Positions 27,951 through 37,025 of a stretch of DNA of 64,000 nt are shown here, piece after piece. How positions within the stretch are numbered: the stretch's first letter is position 1; each line of letters opens with the position of its first letter. The notes under the pieces were generated by a model that was not told the DNA's origin, did no database searches, and saw only the letters and a program-made list of their open reading frames with translations. The DNA is taken from NCBI GenBank assembly GCA_003349915.1, contig QFXE01000002.1:62001-126000 (forward strand). Direction: 5' to 3'. The DNA is from an endosymbiont of Escarpia spicata (lineage in GTDB: Bacteria > Pseudomonadota > Gammaproteobacteria > Chromatiales > Chromatiaceae). A program made the translations under genes and the position numbers.

Positions 27951-28442
27951 GGTTATTGGGTATTTGTACTTTAAGATTAGTAAGTTAGGATGTAATTTTA
28001 CGCTGTTTTCTTAACCACTGGATGCTAGCAGAGCATGATGACACATTTCCACAGGTGAATTGTGACGGGGTTTTCTCTATAGTATACCCGGTACCCGCAG
28101 AGGGGGTATCTAGTGGCAGTTTTCAGTAAGTGGACCAGCTAATAAATCGGCTCTAACTGCTTGATAACAAAAATATTAATAGGAATTTGGCTGCATCCCA
28201 TGTTCTGTGTGGGTGGTTAGTGTGACTGTTGTTCCCGTCAGGCGTTCAACTTCTCTGTCTCTCTGCCGCCATGTTCTTAAATAGAGTGAGTGTTGTTTTG
28301 AACGGGGTTGCCCGCGTTTAATGGGCCTCCCCCAAGCTGGGATTTCGTTCTGTTTTGGAGAGGGCTTCAAGCCTGTCCACACCTTGAATAACTGCGATGG
28401 GTTGAATCTGGGAATGACAGGGAAGGTACGAGGTTTGCTGCG
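27951..28442. other. Intergenic region between the T2SS operon and the XrtA locus
   Basis: This roughly 490-bp gap separates divergently transcribed gspG and prsK. No convincing gene or RNA is seen. It is AT-rich next to gspG, with candidate -10-like TATAGTATA at about 28079 and TAAAAT on the minus strand. A sigma-54-like element sits at its right end (listed separately). Short open frames here have no ribosome binding site or recognisable composition. Confidence 0.6.
28424..28439 (+). promoter_or_regulatory. Sigma-54 -24/-12-like sequence before prsK
   Basis: AGGTACG-AGGT-TTGCT matches the sigma-54 consensus TGGCACG-N4-TTGCW closely, with GG and GC exactly ten bases apart. PrsR, encoded downstream, is a sigma-54 activator. 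However, the implied start of transcription (near 28450) would lie just inside the prsK start codon at 28443, so it may be a chance match or serve another transcript. Confidence 0.3.
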
Positions 28443-30540
28443 GTGAGTGTCGGTATCATCGGCTATTCGTTGGCAGCGTTGTTTTTCTTTCTGTTCAGTG
28501 CGTTGCTTCTGACCAGCTGGCGCGGCAGGATTGAAGGCATTGTCTTGCTATCGGCAGTGACGGTTACCGCCTTTTGGGGACTGTCGGCGGTTTTTCTGCT
28601 GCTGCAGGAGACCGCGCTCACTGTAGGTGTCTATTTTACCCTTGAGGTTGCCAGAAATATCGCCTGGTTCGTGTTTCTGTTGCGCCTGTTGCAGCCACTT
28701 TTGCAGTCAGCCAGCGGGGATGTGCGTATCCTCCGCTTTCTGCCTGCGGTTGTCCTGGGTGTCTCTATCGTCCTCTTTGGGCTTGGGCTGGTGGCCTCGA
28801 ACTATCCAAATCTGGTGGTTCTTCCCATGGCGGCAAGTCTACAGCTATTTGGGCATCTGGGCTTTGCCATTACCGGACTGACACTGGTCGAGCAGCTTTT
28901 CCGCAACACACGTCTTGAACAGCGTTGGGCAGTGAAATACCTCATATTTTGGTATCGGCGCGCTGTTTGTGTTCGATTTTTTCCTCTACGCAGATGCGCT
29001 GCTGTTTAAACAGATTGATAGCGATTTGTGGCAGGCTCGTGGGTTTATCAATGCACTGGTGGTACCCATGTTGGTCGTGGCCGCTGCCCGTAATCCAAGC
29101 TGGTCGGTCAAGATTTTTATCTCAAGGAAAGCGGTTTTCCATACCACCGGTTTGCTGGGAGCAGGTGTCTATCTGCTGATAATGTCAGCGGTTGGCTACT
29201 ATATTCGCTTTTATGGTGGCTCCTGGGGAAAGGCCGCCCAAGTGATTTTTCTGTTCATGGCCATAGCAACGCTGACGGCCATTCTTTTCTCCAGTCACCT
29301 CAGATCCAGAGTCAAGGTCTTTCTCAGCAAACATTTTTTTCGCTACAAATATGATTATCGGGAAGAGTGGCTTCGCATCATCCATACCCTGTCTGATGGT
29401 GAGCCTGGCCCAAGGATCCGTGAACGGGTGATTAAAGCTGTCGCTGACCTTGTTGACTCCGGCGGGGGGATTCTCTGGTTGCGTGACGACAGCGGTAACT
29501 ATCCCTGTGTCAGCCACTGGCAGGTACCTTTGTGTCAGTTCACGGTTATGTCGGAGAGTTCTCTCGTAGACTTTTTTATCGCAAAGGACTGGATTATCGA
29601 TCTAGAAGAACTAAAATCGTCTCCAGCGCTTTATGAGGGTCTCAAGCTGCCCGATTGGGTGAGGGATGTGAAAGACGCTTGGTTGCTTGTGCCGATTAGG
29701 CATCATGGTGATCTGTTGGGGTTTCTAGTCCTGATTCGGCCTAGGTCGCCAAGGCAAATTAACTGAGAAGACAGAGACTTACTGAAAACTGCTTCGCAGC
29801 AGGCAGCCAGCTATCTGGCGCTGATGCAGGCCTCTGAAGCGTTGGCCAGGGCCAATCAGTTTGAAGCTTTCAATCGCCTTTCCGCTTTTGTTGTCCACGA
29901 CCTGAAAAACCTGGTTGCGCAACTTGAATTGGTTGTAACCAATGCAGCCCGTCACAAAAATAACCCTGAATTTATGGAGGATGCCATCAGAACCGTGGAT
30001 AATGCGGCCAATAAGATGAGTCGTCTGCTCGCACAGTTGCGAAAAGGGCGGTTTGAGAAAAGCAATGCCCAAGTGGTTCTTGTGGCGGAGGCATTGCAGG
30101 AAGCAGCAAGGGAACACGCTGGATTTTTGCCACGCCCGGAGCTGGCAATTTCCGATGAAGAGGTCAGAGTGGTCGCTGATAAAGACCGCTTTGCCGCAGT
30201 AATTGGCCATTTGATCAAAAATGCCCAGGAGGCAACGCCCGATGATGGTTATGTGCGATTGGCTATGTGTGCGATGCCTGGTCAGATTGAGATCACCATA
30301 GAGGATAATGGCTCGGGGATGGATGACACCTTCATTCGTGATCACCTGTTTCAACCTTTTGAAACTACCAAGGGTAATGCCGGCATGGGGGTTGGGGTCT
30401 ATGAAAGCAGGGAGTTTGTCCGGGCGCTTGGTGGCCAGATAGCTGTGACCAGCAGGATTGGCAAAGGCACAAAGTTTTCTGTGACTCTGCCGATTCGGAT
30501 TGAGGAAGAAGAGGATATGCAAATGGAGATCTCGCATTGA
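28443..30540 (+). pseudogene. prsK: PEP-CTERM system histidine kinase PrsK, disrupted by a frameshift and a nonsense codon
   Basis: Read through, the region encodes about 698 residues of PrsK. A multi-helix membrane domain begins SVGIIGYSLAALFFFLFSAL. A GAF-like region follows, then the kinase (FEAFNRLSAFVVHDLKNLVA with the phospho-His, NAQEATPDD N-box, DNGSGMDD and GNAGMGVGVYESRE). Two lesions break it. An extra T in the run 28947-28950 shifts the frame after VKYLIF; removing one T restores GIGALFVFDFFLYADA. A TGA at 29764-29766 replaces the Trp expected in QINWEDRDLLKTA. Three fragments result: 28443-29009, 28969-29766 and 29767-30540. The last, from an ATG at 29824, still contains the whole catalytic core. 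prsR overlaps the end. Sequencing error could explain the T run but less easily the substitution. Confidence 0.88.
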
Positions 30541-31898
30541 GCAGTGGAAATGAGTTGTTGCGGTCACTATTGATAGTGGAAGACGACCCGGGACTGCAGA
30601 GCCAGTTAAAATGGTGTTTCGATGGCTACGAAGTTCAGATTGCCGGCGATCGGGTGTCAGCCATAGCTGTATTGAGGCGAGTTGCTCCACCTGTCATTAC
30701 GCTGGATCTAGGTTTGCCGCCAGATCCGGCAAATGTGAGTGAGGGGATAGCAACCTTGAAAGAGGTTTTGCGTCTGGCTCCCCGAACCAAGGTGATTGTC
30801 GTGACAGGGAACGACGATCGTGCCAATGCGCTGAAAGCACTGGAACTTGGGGCCTACGATTTTTATCAGAAGCCAATCGATTCGGATGTGCTGAAGGTCA
30901 TCATTGATCGAGCGTATCAGCTCTATGAGCTGGAAGAGGAGAACCGAAATCTCGCGTTGCGGCAGGGGAAATCGCCGCTGGATGGGGTTATTGCCAATAG
31001 TCCGGAAATGCTGGATGTCTGCCGGATTATCGAAAAGGTGGGTCCGACGGATGCTACAACCCTGCTATTGGGTGAGAGTGGAACCGGTAAAGAGGTGCTT
31101 GCCAAGGCGATCCATGAAATCAGTGCCAGAAATGAGTACCCATTTGTTGCTATTAACTGTGCTTCTATACCGGACACTTTGCTTGAAAGTGAACTTTTCG
31201 GCTATGAGAAAGGTGCATTTACCGGTGCCGCTAAAAGAACGCTGGGCAAGATTGAGCATGCGAATGGAGGAACGCTGTTCCTGGATGAGATTGGTGATAT
31301 GCCTTTATCGCTACAGGCAAAGCTGCTGCGTTTTCTGCAGGAACGGGTGATCGAGCGGGTTGGCGGACGTGCTGAGATTTCTGTGGATGTCAGGGTGATC
31401 TGCGCCACGAATCGGGACCTCGATGAAATGATCGGCAGTGGTACTTTCCGTGAGGACCTTTTCTATCGAGTGAGTGAAATTACGATCAACATCCCACCAC
31501 TGCGTGACCGAGCTGGAGATGCGGTGTTGCTGGCGTGGGCATTTTTGGCAAAATTTGCCGCTCAGAACTCAACGAAGGTCAGAGGGTTTAGCAAAGAAGC
31601 ACTGCAGTCTATTGAGGACTATTCATGGCCTGGCAACGTGCGTGAGCTGGAAAACAAAATAAAACGCGCTGTCATTATGGCGGAGGGTTCGCAAATCTCG
31701 GCAGAAGAGTTGCAATTGAGCGCAGGATCAGAAGAGAGTCAGCCTTTTAATTTACGTGAAGTTAGAGATCAGGCTGAAGCAAGTGCAGTGTCGCGCGCCC
31801 TGACTTATGTCGAAGGGAATGTCTCCAAAGCGGCCGAATTGCTCGGCGTGAGCCGTCCAACACTATATGATCTTGTGAACAAATATGGTCTCAAATAG
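30537..31898 (+). CDS. prsR: PEP-CTERM system sigma-54-dependent response regulator PrsR
   Basis: The 453-residue NtrC-type activator has a receiver domain (SLLIVEDDPG, phospho-acceptor Asp57 in TLDLGLPP), a AAA+ domain with Walker A GESGTGKE (179-186) and the sigma-54 contact loop GAFTGA (226-231), and a Fis-type helix-turn-helix (VSKAAELLGVSRPTLYDLVN). It starts with a TTG overlapping the prsK stop, with GGAG nine bases upstream. PrsK/PrsR pairs accompany XrtA-type exosortases and control PEP-CTERM protein genes. All functional residues are intact although the cognate kinase is broken. Confidence 0.95.
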   Translation: MSSGNELLRSLLIVEDDPGLQSQLKWCFDGYEVQIAGDRVSAIAVLRRVAPPVITLDLGLPPDPANVSEGIATLKEVLRLAPRTKVIVVTGNDDRANALKALELGAYDFYQKPIDSDVLKVIIDRAYQLYELEEENRNLALRQGKSPLDGVIANSPEMLDVCRIIEKVGPTDATTLLLGESGTGKEVLAKAIHEISARNEYPFVAINCASIPDTLLESELFGYEKGAFTGAAKRTLGKIEHANGGTLFLDEIGDMPLSLQAKLLRFLQERVIERVGGRAEISVDVRVICATNRDLDEMIGSGTFREDLFYRVSEITINIPPLRDRAGDAVLLAWAFLAKFAAQNSTKVRGFSKEALQSIEDYSWPGNVRELENKIKRAVIMAEGSQISAEELQLSAGSEESQPFNLREVRDQAEASAVSRALTYVEGNVSKAAELLGVSRPTLYDLVNKYGLK

Positions 31899-33408
31899 CA
31901 GCGGCGTGATGAATGACAGAACTGCAGTTCCCCCCGCAATTTTATTGATTGCAGGATTGTTACTGGCTTTTCCTCTCTATTATCCAACGCTCGACAGCTT
32001 TTTTAATATCTGGACGGCATCAGACTCAGATCAGTCCCATGGTTTTCTTTTGTTCGCCGTTTGTCTCTACATCTTTTACGAGGAGTGGAAGGCCAGAAAG
32101 GACGGTCTCTCCATCAAGCCAAGATATCTCGGCTTGATCGGGATAATTGTTTTATCCTTGCTTTGGATGATGTCTGGTTTGGTCTATGTGGAATCATTGC
32201 AGCAAGCATTATTTATTGCCATCTTAGCAATGATTATCTTTAGTTTTCTGGGCCTCAAGGATGGGATGCCGTTCTATTTTTCGGTGCTTTTGCTGTTGAG
32301 TGTTGTACCGGTTTGGAAAGTTCTGGCGCCTCATCTGCAAACAGGAACAGCCGTTACAGTCGGCTACATGCTTCAGGCCTCCGGAATAACGTCAGTCAGG
32401 GAAGGCTATCTGCTGATCATCCCGGAAGGCACCTTTGAGGTGGCTGAATTTTGTAGTGGACTACGGTATCAAATTGTTGGTATTACGATTTCGTTGCTGT
32501 ATGCAAGACAGTCGGGTTTCTACCTGAAAGAGACTATCGCATATGTCGCGTTTGCATCTCTTCTAGCGTTTGTTGCCAATCTTATGCGCGTATATTCTGT
32601 TGTTGTGATAGGGCACCTTACCAACATGGAGAGCGAGATCGTACATGATCATAATATGCTGGGTTGGATTATTTTCGGTGTTTTCATCCTCCTCTATTTA
32701 TGGGGTTCGCAACGTTATCTACCGATGCGTTCAGCCATAGAACAAGTGGAAGGCGACGGTATAAAGTTGGCAGACGGGACCCAGCGCAGAAACCTGAGAT
32801 TCACAGTCCTGGTTTTTTTTGCAACATTGACCGGCCCGGCGCTGGCCTTTTTCTACATGTCAGGTGGGGCGGAAACAGACAGTTCCAGGGTTGAATTGCC
32901 AGGTAAGATAGCTGACTGGAAGTTGGTTGAAAACAGGCTGACTTCATGGAAACCTGATTGGTTGCAGGGGAATTCTGTTGTTGAAGGTAGATACAGCGAT
33001 GGAGCACATAGAGTTGATGTGTATTTGTCCCGTTTCAGCTCACAAGAACAGGGTAGAGAGGCGATCAGTGTCCTGAATGAAGTATATGATTCTGATGTAT
33101 GGTCGAGAATCTATCGGCGTGTTACCGACCTCGGTCAGGTAAATGGTCGAGACTTAATTGTTGAAGAGACGAGGCTGAAAGCCGCTGGGTCAGATAGAGG
33201 ACGAATTGTCTGGCGCTGGTACAATGCGGCGGATAAGCGGGAACAAAAAAATATCAAAGCCAAGTTGCTGAATCTATTGGGTACTTTAAAAGGAAATCCT
33301 GAGATAGATGTCAATATGGTTAGTTTTGACCTTGGTGCCGATGAGGATAAAACCAGGATCAAGATGGTCGGATTTCTACCAGGGTATCTGGCGGCGGTGG
33401 AGAAATAG
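31885..33408 (+). CDS. xrtA: Exosortase A fused to an EpsI domain
   Basis: The N-terminal ~270 residues are a polytopic exosortase domain with the Cys-Arg-His triad in place: Cys190 (AEFCSGLRYQ), Arg235 (ANLMRVY) and His256 (HDHNMLGW). The remaining ~220 residues are an EpsI (DUF3485) domain beginning ELPGKIADWKLVENRL. XrtA cleaves and anchors PEP-CTERM proteins and is tied to exopolysaccharide export. The fused EpsI form is typical of XrtA. The start is ambiguous: an ATG at 31885 overlaps prsR by 14 nt, and ATG 31909 is in frame. The gene follows prsR in the same operon. Confidence 0.95.
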   Translation: MVSNSSGVMNDRTAVPPAILLIAGLLLAFPLYYPTLDSFFNIWTASDSDQSHGFLLFAVCLYIFYEEWKARKDGLSIKPRYLGLIGIIVLSLLWMMSGLVYVESLQQALFIAILAMIIFSFLGLKDGMPFYFSVLLLLSVVPVWKVLAPHLQTGTAVTVGYMLQASGITSVREGYLLIIPEGTFEVAEFCSGLRYQIVGITISLLYARQSGFYLKETIAYVAFASLLAFVANLMRVYSVVVIGHLTNMESEIVHDHNMLGWIIFGVFILLYLWGSQRYLPMRSAIEQVEGDGIKLADGTQRRNLRFTVLVFFATLTGPALAFFYMSGGAETDSSRVELPGKIADWKLVENRLTSWKPDWLQGNSVVEGRYSDGAHRVDVYLSRFSSQEQGREAISVLNEVYDSDVWSRIYRRVTDLGQVNGRDLIVEETRLKAAGSDRGRIVWRWYNAADKREQKNIKAKLLNLLGTLKGNPEIDVNMVSFDLGADEDKTRIKMVGFLPGYLAAVEK

Positions 33409-33505
33409 TGTGTTTCAAACAGGGTTGTCTTGAGGCATGGCTGAACTTACAACTATCCAGAACCGTAATGTGAACACGATTGATTTGTAAAATACTGGGC
33501 ATGGA

Positions 33506-36316
33506 ATGAAAGAGATGTATATCAATAAAAAGAGATTTCTCAAGGTGACGTTGATGGCGTCTGCTGCAGTGACGATTTTATTGAGTGGTTGTAGCGGACA
33601 GGACGATGAACTTGCCTATCTGGAGAGCGCGCGGACTCACACGGAAGGGAAGCAGTATCAAAAGGCTGTTATTGAGTTGAAAAATGCTCTGCAGATCAAT
33701 CCAGAAAACGGTGATGCAAGATTACTGTTGGCAAGAGTTTATCTTAAGGTCAGGGATGGTGCGTCGGCAGAGAAAGAGTTGATCCGGGCAAAACAACTGG
33801 GTATGCAGGAGAAAGATCTCTACCTGATAAAGGGAGAGGCTTTGCTACAGCAGCGGCTCTACGATCGAATCCTCGAAGAAATAAAAGAAGAGGGGATTCC
33901 GGCTGCGGATCTGAGTGAAGTACAGATCTTGCGTGCCCAGGCGTTTGCCGGGAAGAACAAGAAAGAGAAGGCATTGGACTTATACCATGCTGTTCTTGCG
34001 CGAGAGGGTACCTATGCGAAGGCATTTTCAGGGATAGGGCGAATTTACCTTGTTGAAAAAGATTATGAAAAAGCTATAGAAGCAAGTGACAAAGCACTTC
34101 AAGTTGAAAAGGAAAATGTCGATGCATGGACCATCAAAGGATTGGCGTATTTCAAACTGCAAAAATTCCCTCTTGCGGAAGAGGGCTTTGAAAGTGCACT
34201 GGCTGGACTCGAACAGGAAATATTTTCTCAGCGCAAGTTTGTACTGCGTATTTCTTTGATTCAGACGTTGCTGGCACAGAAGAAGATTGATAAAGCTTCA
34301 GCAAATATCGAAATCATCAGAAAAATCATACCTGAAAATCCCTTTGTCTCCTATTTGTCAGCATTGCGCTACTTTATGGCGGGAAAATATGATTTGGCTG
34401 AAACGGATCTGCATCACGTAATCAAAGTAATGCCGGGCCATGTGCCTACGCATCTGCTTCTGGGTTCGGTGCATTTTGCCAGACGAAACTATGAACAGGC
34501 GAATGACTTCCTTACAAGGTATGTCAATGAAGTACCGACACACATTCAGGCGAGGAAGCTATTGGGTGAGACACGTTTACGCTTGAACAAGCCAGGTGAC
34601 GCGGTCGAAATTCTAGCTCCCATCGTAAATGATGATACCAAAGATGTGGAACTTCTGACTATGATCGGCAACGCTGCGAGTCAGTCGGGGCAGGATTCAT
34701 TAGGCACACACTACCTGAGAAAAGCTGCGTCAGTTCGGCCTGAAAGTACTGGCATCAGAGAAGAACTTGCAAAAGCATATTTGAGGAAAGGTGCGATTGA
34801 TCAAGCCATCGAAGAGCTGGAGGGGCTTTCCGACACTAATTCGTCTGATAGTAACCGCCTTCTTCTTATCTACGCTTATTTGAGAAAACAGGAGTTTTCA
34901 CAGGCAGTAAAACTGACGGATGAACTGCTGTCAGCTAATCCTGAAAGCCCAATGCTGATGACGCTAAAAGGCGGAATTCAGACTATGAGTGGAGAGAGGG
35001 CCAATGCACGTACGCTGTTTAGAAATGCCCTGAAGAGCAAGAAAGACTATCTGCCTGCACTGTTTGCGCTGTCCAAACTTGATTTGGAGGATGGAAAGTT
35101 AACTGAATCGGGTGACAGTCTGAATCAGATTCTTGCATTGGACCCCAATAACGTGAACGCAATGCTTGGACTTTCACAAATTTCCGAGCGTAGACAGGAT
35201 AGGAAGCAAGCACTCTCCTGGATTGAGCAGGCGAGGAAGGCTAATGCTTCAGCCTTGGTCCCAAGGTTTGTTTTGGCCAGATATTACCTGAAAACGGGTA
35301 AAACCGATGAAGCATTGGAAGTGTTGAAGGAGGTTGAGGCGATAAAGCCAACCGACGTGACTTTCCTTCTATTGATGGGAAATGCTGAGTTACAGATAGG
35401 GCGTTTCAATAAGGCTATTGATTATTTTGAAAGATATGTTCTTCAACAACCTCAGTCGATAGCAGGCTACATAGCACTCGCTACAGCAGAGTCGAAACAT
35501 GGTCGTCTTTCCAGTGCAAAACGCACTCTGAAAAAAGCACTGGAAATTACCCCAAACCATTTACGTGCAACAATTCTGTTTATCTCTATTGAAACAAAAG
35601 AGAAAAATTATCCTGAGGCCGAACGACTGGCGCTGTTAGTCAAGGAGAATAAAAAAACGGAGCAGTGGGGTTATGTTCTCTTGAGTGATATCTACGTTCA
35701 ATCGAGAAATTACTCAAAAGCTCAGGTGCTATTGGATGAGGGACTGGCAAAGTATCAATCATTTACACTGTCGGATAAGCTTTCCAGGGCATACTATCTT
35801 GATGGTAAAAAAGATAAGTCAGTGGAAGTTATGGCGAAATGGGTGAAGAATAATCCTGACGACTTGAAGGGGACTTTGGCACTTGCATCCACCTACCAGA
35901 AAATGGACAGGATTGATGAGGCGGTTAAACTTTATCAAAATGTTCTTGACAACAATTCGGGGAATGTAATCGCACTGAATAACATGGCGCTGATACTTTT
36001 TGAAAACAACCAGGAACTGGCGATTTCATACGCGGAGAGGGCGTATAAAAATGCGCGCACGAGTACTGCAATTGCTGATACTTATGGCTGGATGCTGGTT
36101 CAAAGCGGTGACATGGAGAAAGGTTCTGAGATTTTGAGCAGAGTGGCAGTATCATCAGATGATCCCAACGTCTTGTATCACTATGCAGTAACTCTACATA
36201 GAAAGGGGTTGATAGAGCAGGCAAAAAGGGCGCTTGCCCATGCTTTTGAGAGCGACAGGGAGTTTGAGGATATGGAAGGGGTAATGGCTCTCAGAAAAGA
36301 ATTGAATAAACGGTAG
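33506..36316 (+). CDS. prsT: PEP-CTERM system TPR-repeat lipoprotein PrsT
   Basis: The 936-residue protein has a lipoprotein signal with lipobox LLSGC (Cys29). Almost the entire length is then tandem TPR-like repeats of about 34 residues (for example AVIELKNALQINPENGDARL near 49-70 and ALSWIEQARKANASALVPRF near 570). This fits PrsT, a large TPR lipoprotein found next to prsK/prsR/xrtA. It presumably scaffolds surface polysaccharide or PEP-CTERM protein assembly, but its exact job is not established. The gene is noticeably AT-rich compared with flanking housekeeping genes. Confidence 0.93.
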   Translation: MKEMYINKKRFLKVTLMASAAVTILLSGCSGQDDELAYLESARTHTEGKQYQKAVIELKNALQINPENGDARLLLARVYLKVRDGASAEKELIRAKQLGMQEKDLYLIKGEALLQQRLYDRILEEIKEEGIPAADLSEVQILRAQAFAGKNKKEKALDLYHAVLAREGTYAKAFSGIGRIYLVEKDYEKAIEASDKALQVEKENVDAWTIKGLAYFKLQKFPLAEEGFESALAGLEQEIFSQRKFVLRISLIQTLLAQKKIDKASANIEIIRKIIPENPFVSYLSALRYFMAGKYDLAETDLHHVIKVMPGHVPTHLLLGSVHFARRNYEQANDFLTRYVNEVPTHIQARKLLGETRLRLNKPGDAVEILAPIVNDDTKDVELLTMIGNAASQSGQDSLGTHYLRKAASVRPESTGIREELAKAYLRKGAIDQAIEELEGLSDTNSSDSNRLLLIYAYLRKQEFSQAVKLTDELLSANPESPMLMTLKGGIQTMSGERANARTLFRNALKSKKDYLPALFALSKLDLEDGKLTESGDSLNQILALDPNNVNAMLGLSQISERRQDRKQALSWIEQARKANASALVPRFVLARYYLKTGKTDEALEVLKEVEAIKPTDVTFLLLMGNAELQIGRFNKAIDYFERYVLQQPQSIAGYIALATAESKHGRLSSAKRTLKKALEITPNHLRATILFISIETKEKNYPEAERLALLVKENKKTEQWGYVLLSDIYVQSRNYSKAQVLLDEGLAKYQSFTLSDKLSRAYYLDGKKDKSVEVMAKWVKNNPDDLKGTLALASTYQKMDRIDEAVKLYQNVLDNNSGNVIALNNMALILFENNQELAISYAERAYKNARTSTAIADTYGWMLVQSGDMEKGSEILSRVAVSSDDPNVLYHYAVTLHRKGLIEQAKRALAHAFESDREFEDMEGVMALRKELNKR

Positions 36317-36353
36317 TATGATTGCACGCGCATTGAATAATTTGGAGATAGAA

Positions 36354-37004
36354 ATGCAAGTATATTTTTCAACATTTTTCAGCAAGACATGTTTTTTTGC
36401 TCTGATGTTCCTGGTTACTTTGGGAGCAGGTTGTTCAAGCCCATCAATGAAAATGCAGTCCATCGACGCTGCTGGCACCGCTGTGCAGAAAGATGCGACT
36501 CCGGTCTACCTGATTGGGCCAGGGGATGCGCTCAGTGTCTTTGTTTGGGGTAATCCGGAACTATCAGCAGATGTTATTGTTCGACCCGATGGCTATATCT
36601 CAACGCCTCTTGTAGAGGATGTCCAGGCATCGGGAAAAGCTCCGACAGATTTGGCCCGTGAAATGGAAGCGGAATTATCCAAGCTCATAAAAAATCCTAA
36701 AGTCACTGTCAGTCTTACAACAACTGTCGGGCAGTACTCAGAACAGATAAGAGTTGTCGGACAAGCTTCCACGCCTCGCGCACTCCCTTATCGGGAGAAT
36801 ATGACTTTGCTGGATGTCATTATTGCGGTAGGTGGTCTGACAGAATTTGCTGCGGGCAATAAATCGATTATCGTTCGCAATGTTGGTGGAAAAACGGAGC
36901 AGTACCGGGTTCGCCTTGATGACCTGATCAGAGATGGTGACATCTCCGCAAATGTTAAGGTGGTTCCAGGTGATGTTTTGATTATTCCTGAAACCTGGTT
37001 CTAG
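36354..37004 (+). CDS. Wza-like polysaccharide export lipoprotein (XrtA-associated type)
   Basis: From the ATG at 36354, preceded by GGAGATAGAA, the protein is 216 residues with lipobox LGAGC (Cys27). A poly_export domain follows (YLIGPGDALSVFVWGNPELS, VRPDGYISTPLVEDVQASG) and then a SLBB segment (VVGQASTPRALPYRENMTLL). This is the outer-membrane export subunit of Wzx/Wzy-type EPS systems, in the short XrtA-linked form. An upstream ATG at 36318 adds 12 residues without a ribosome binding site. It sits between prsT and the tyrosine kinase gene. Confidence 0.93.
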   Translation: MQVYFSTFFSKTCFFALMFLVTLGAGCSSPSMKMQSIDAAGTAVQKDATPVYLIGPGDALSVFVWGNPELSADVIVRPDGYISTPLVEDVQASGKAPTDLAREMEAELSKLIKNPKVTVSLTTTVGQYSEQIRVVGQASTPRALPYRENMTLLDVIIAVGGLTEFAAGNKSIIVRNVGGKTEQYRVRLDDLIRDGDISANVKVVPGDVLIIPETWF

Positions 37005-37025
37005 CATGCTCCACTTCGTGGTTTT

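Noticed and set aside
28176-28382. 68-codon minus-strand frame in the gspG-prsK gap
   Set aside because: It has no ribosome binding site, no recognisable composition and no neighbours on that strand to support it.
28940-28960. Programmed ribosomal frameshift in prsK
   Set aside because: The site is only a short T run without a slippery heptamer plus pseudoknot that I can see. The second lesion downstream makes decay or error more likely.
29764-29766. Possible recoding of TGA as tryptophan in prsK
   Set aside because: TGA serves as the normal stop for many intact genes in the window (for example trpF, trpA, leuD), and Trp is encoded by TGG elsewhere. The gene also carries an independent frameshift.
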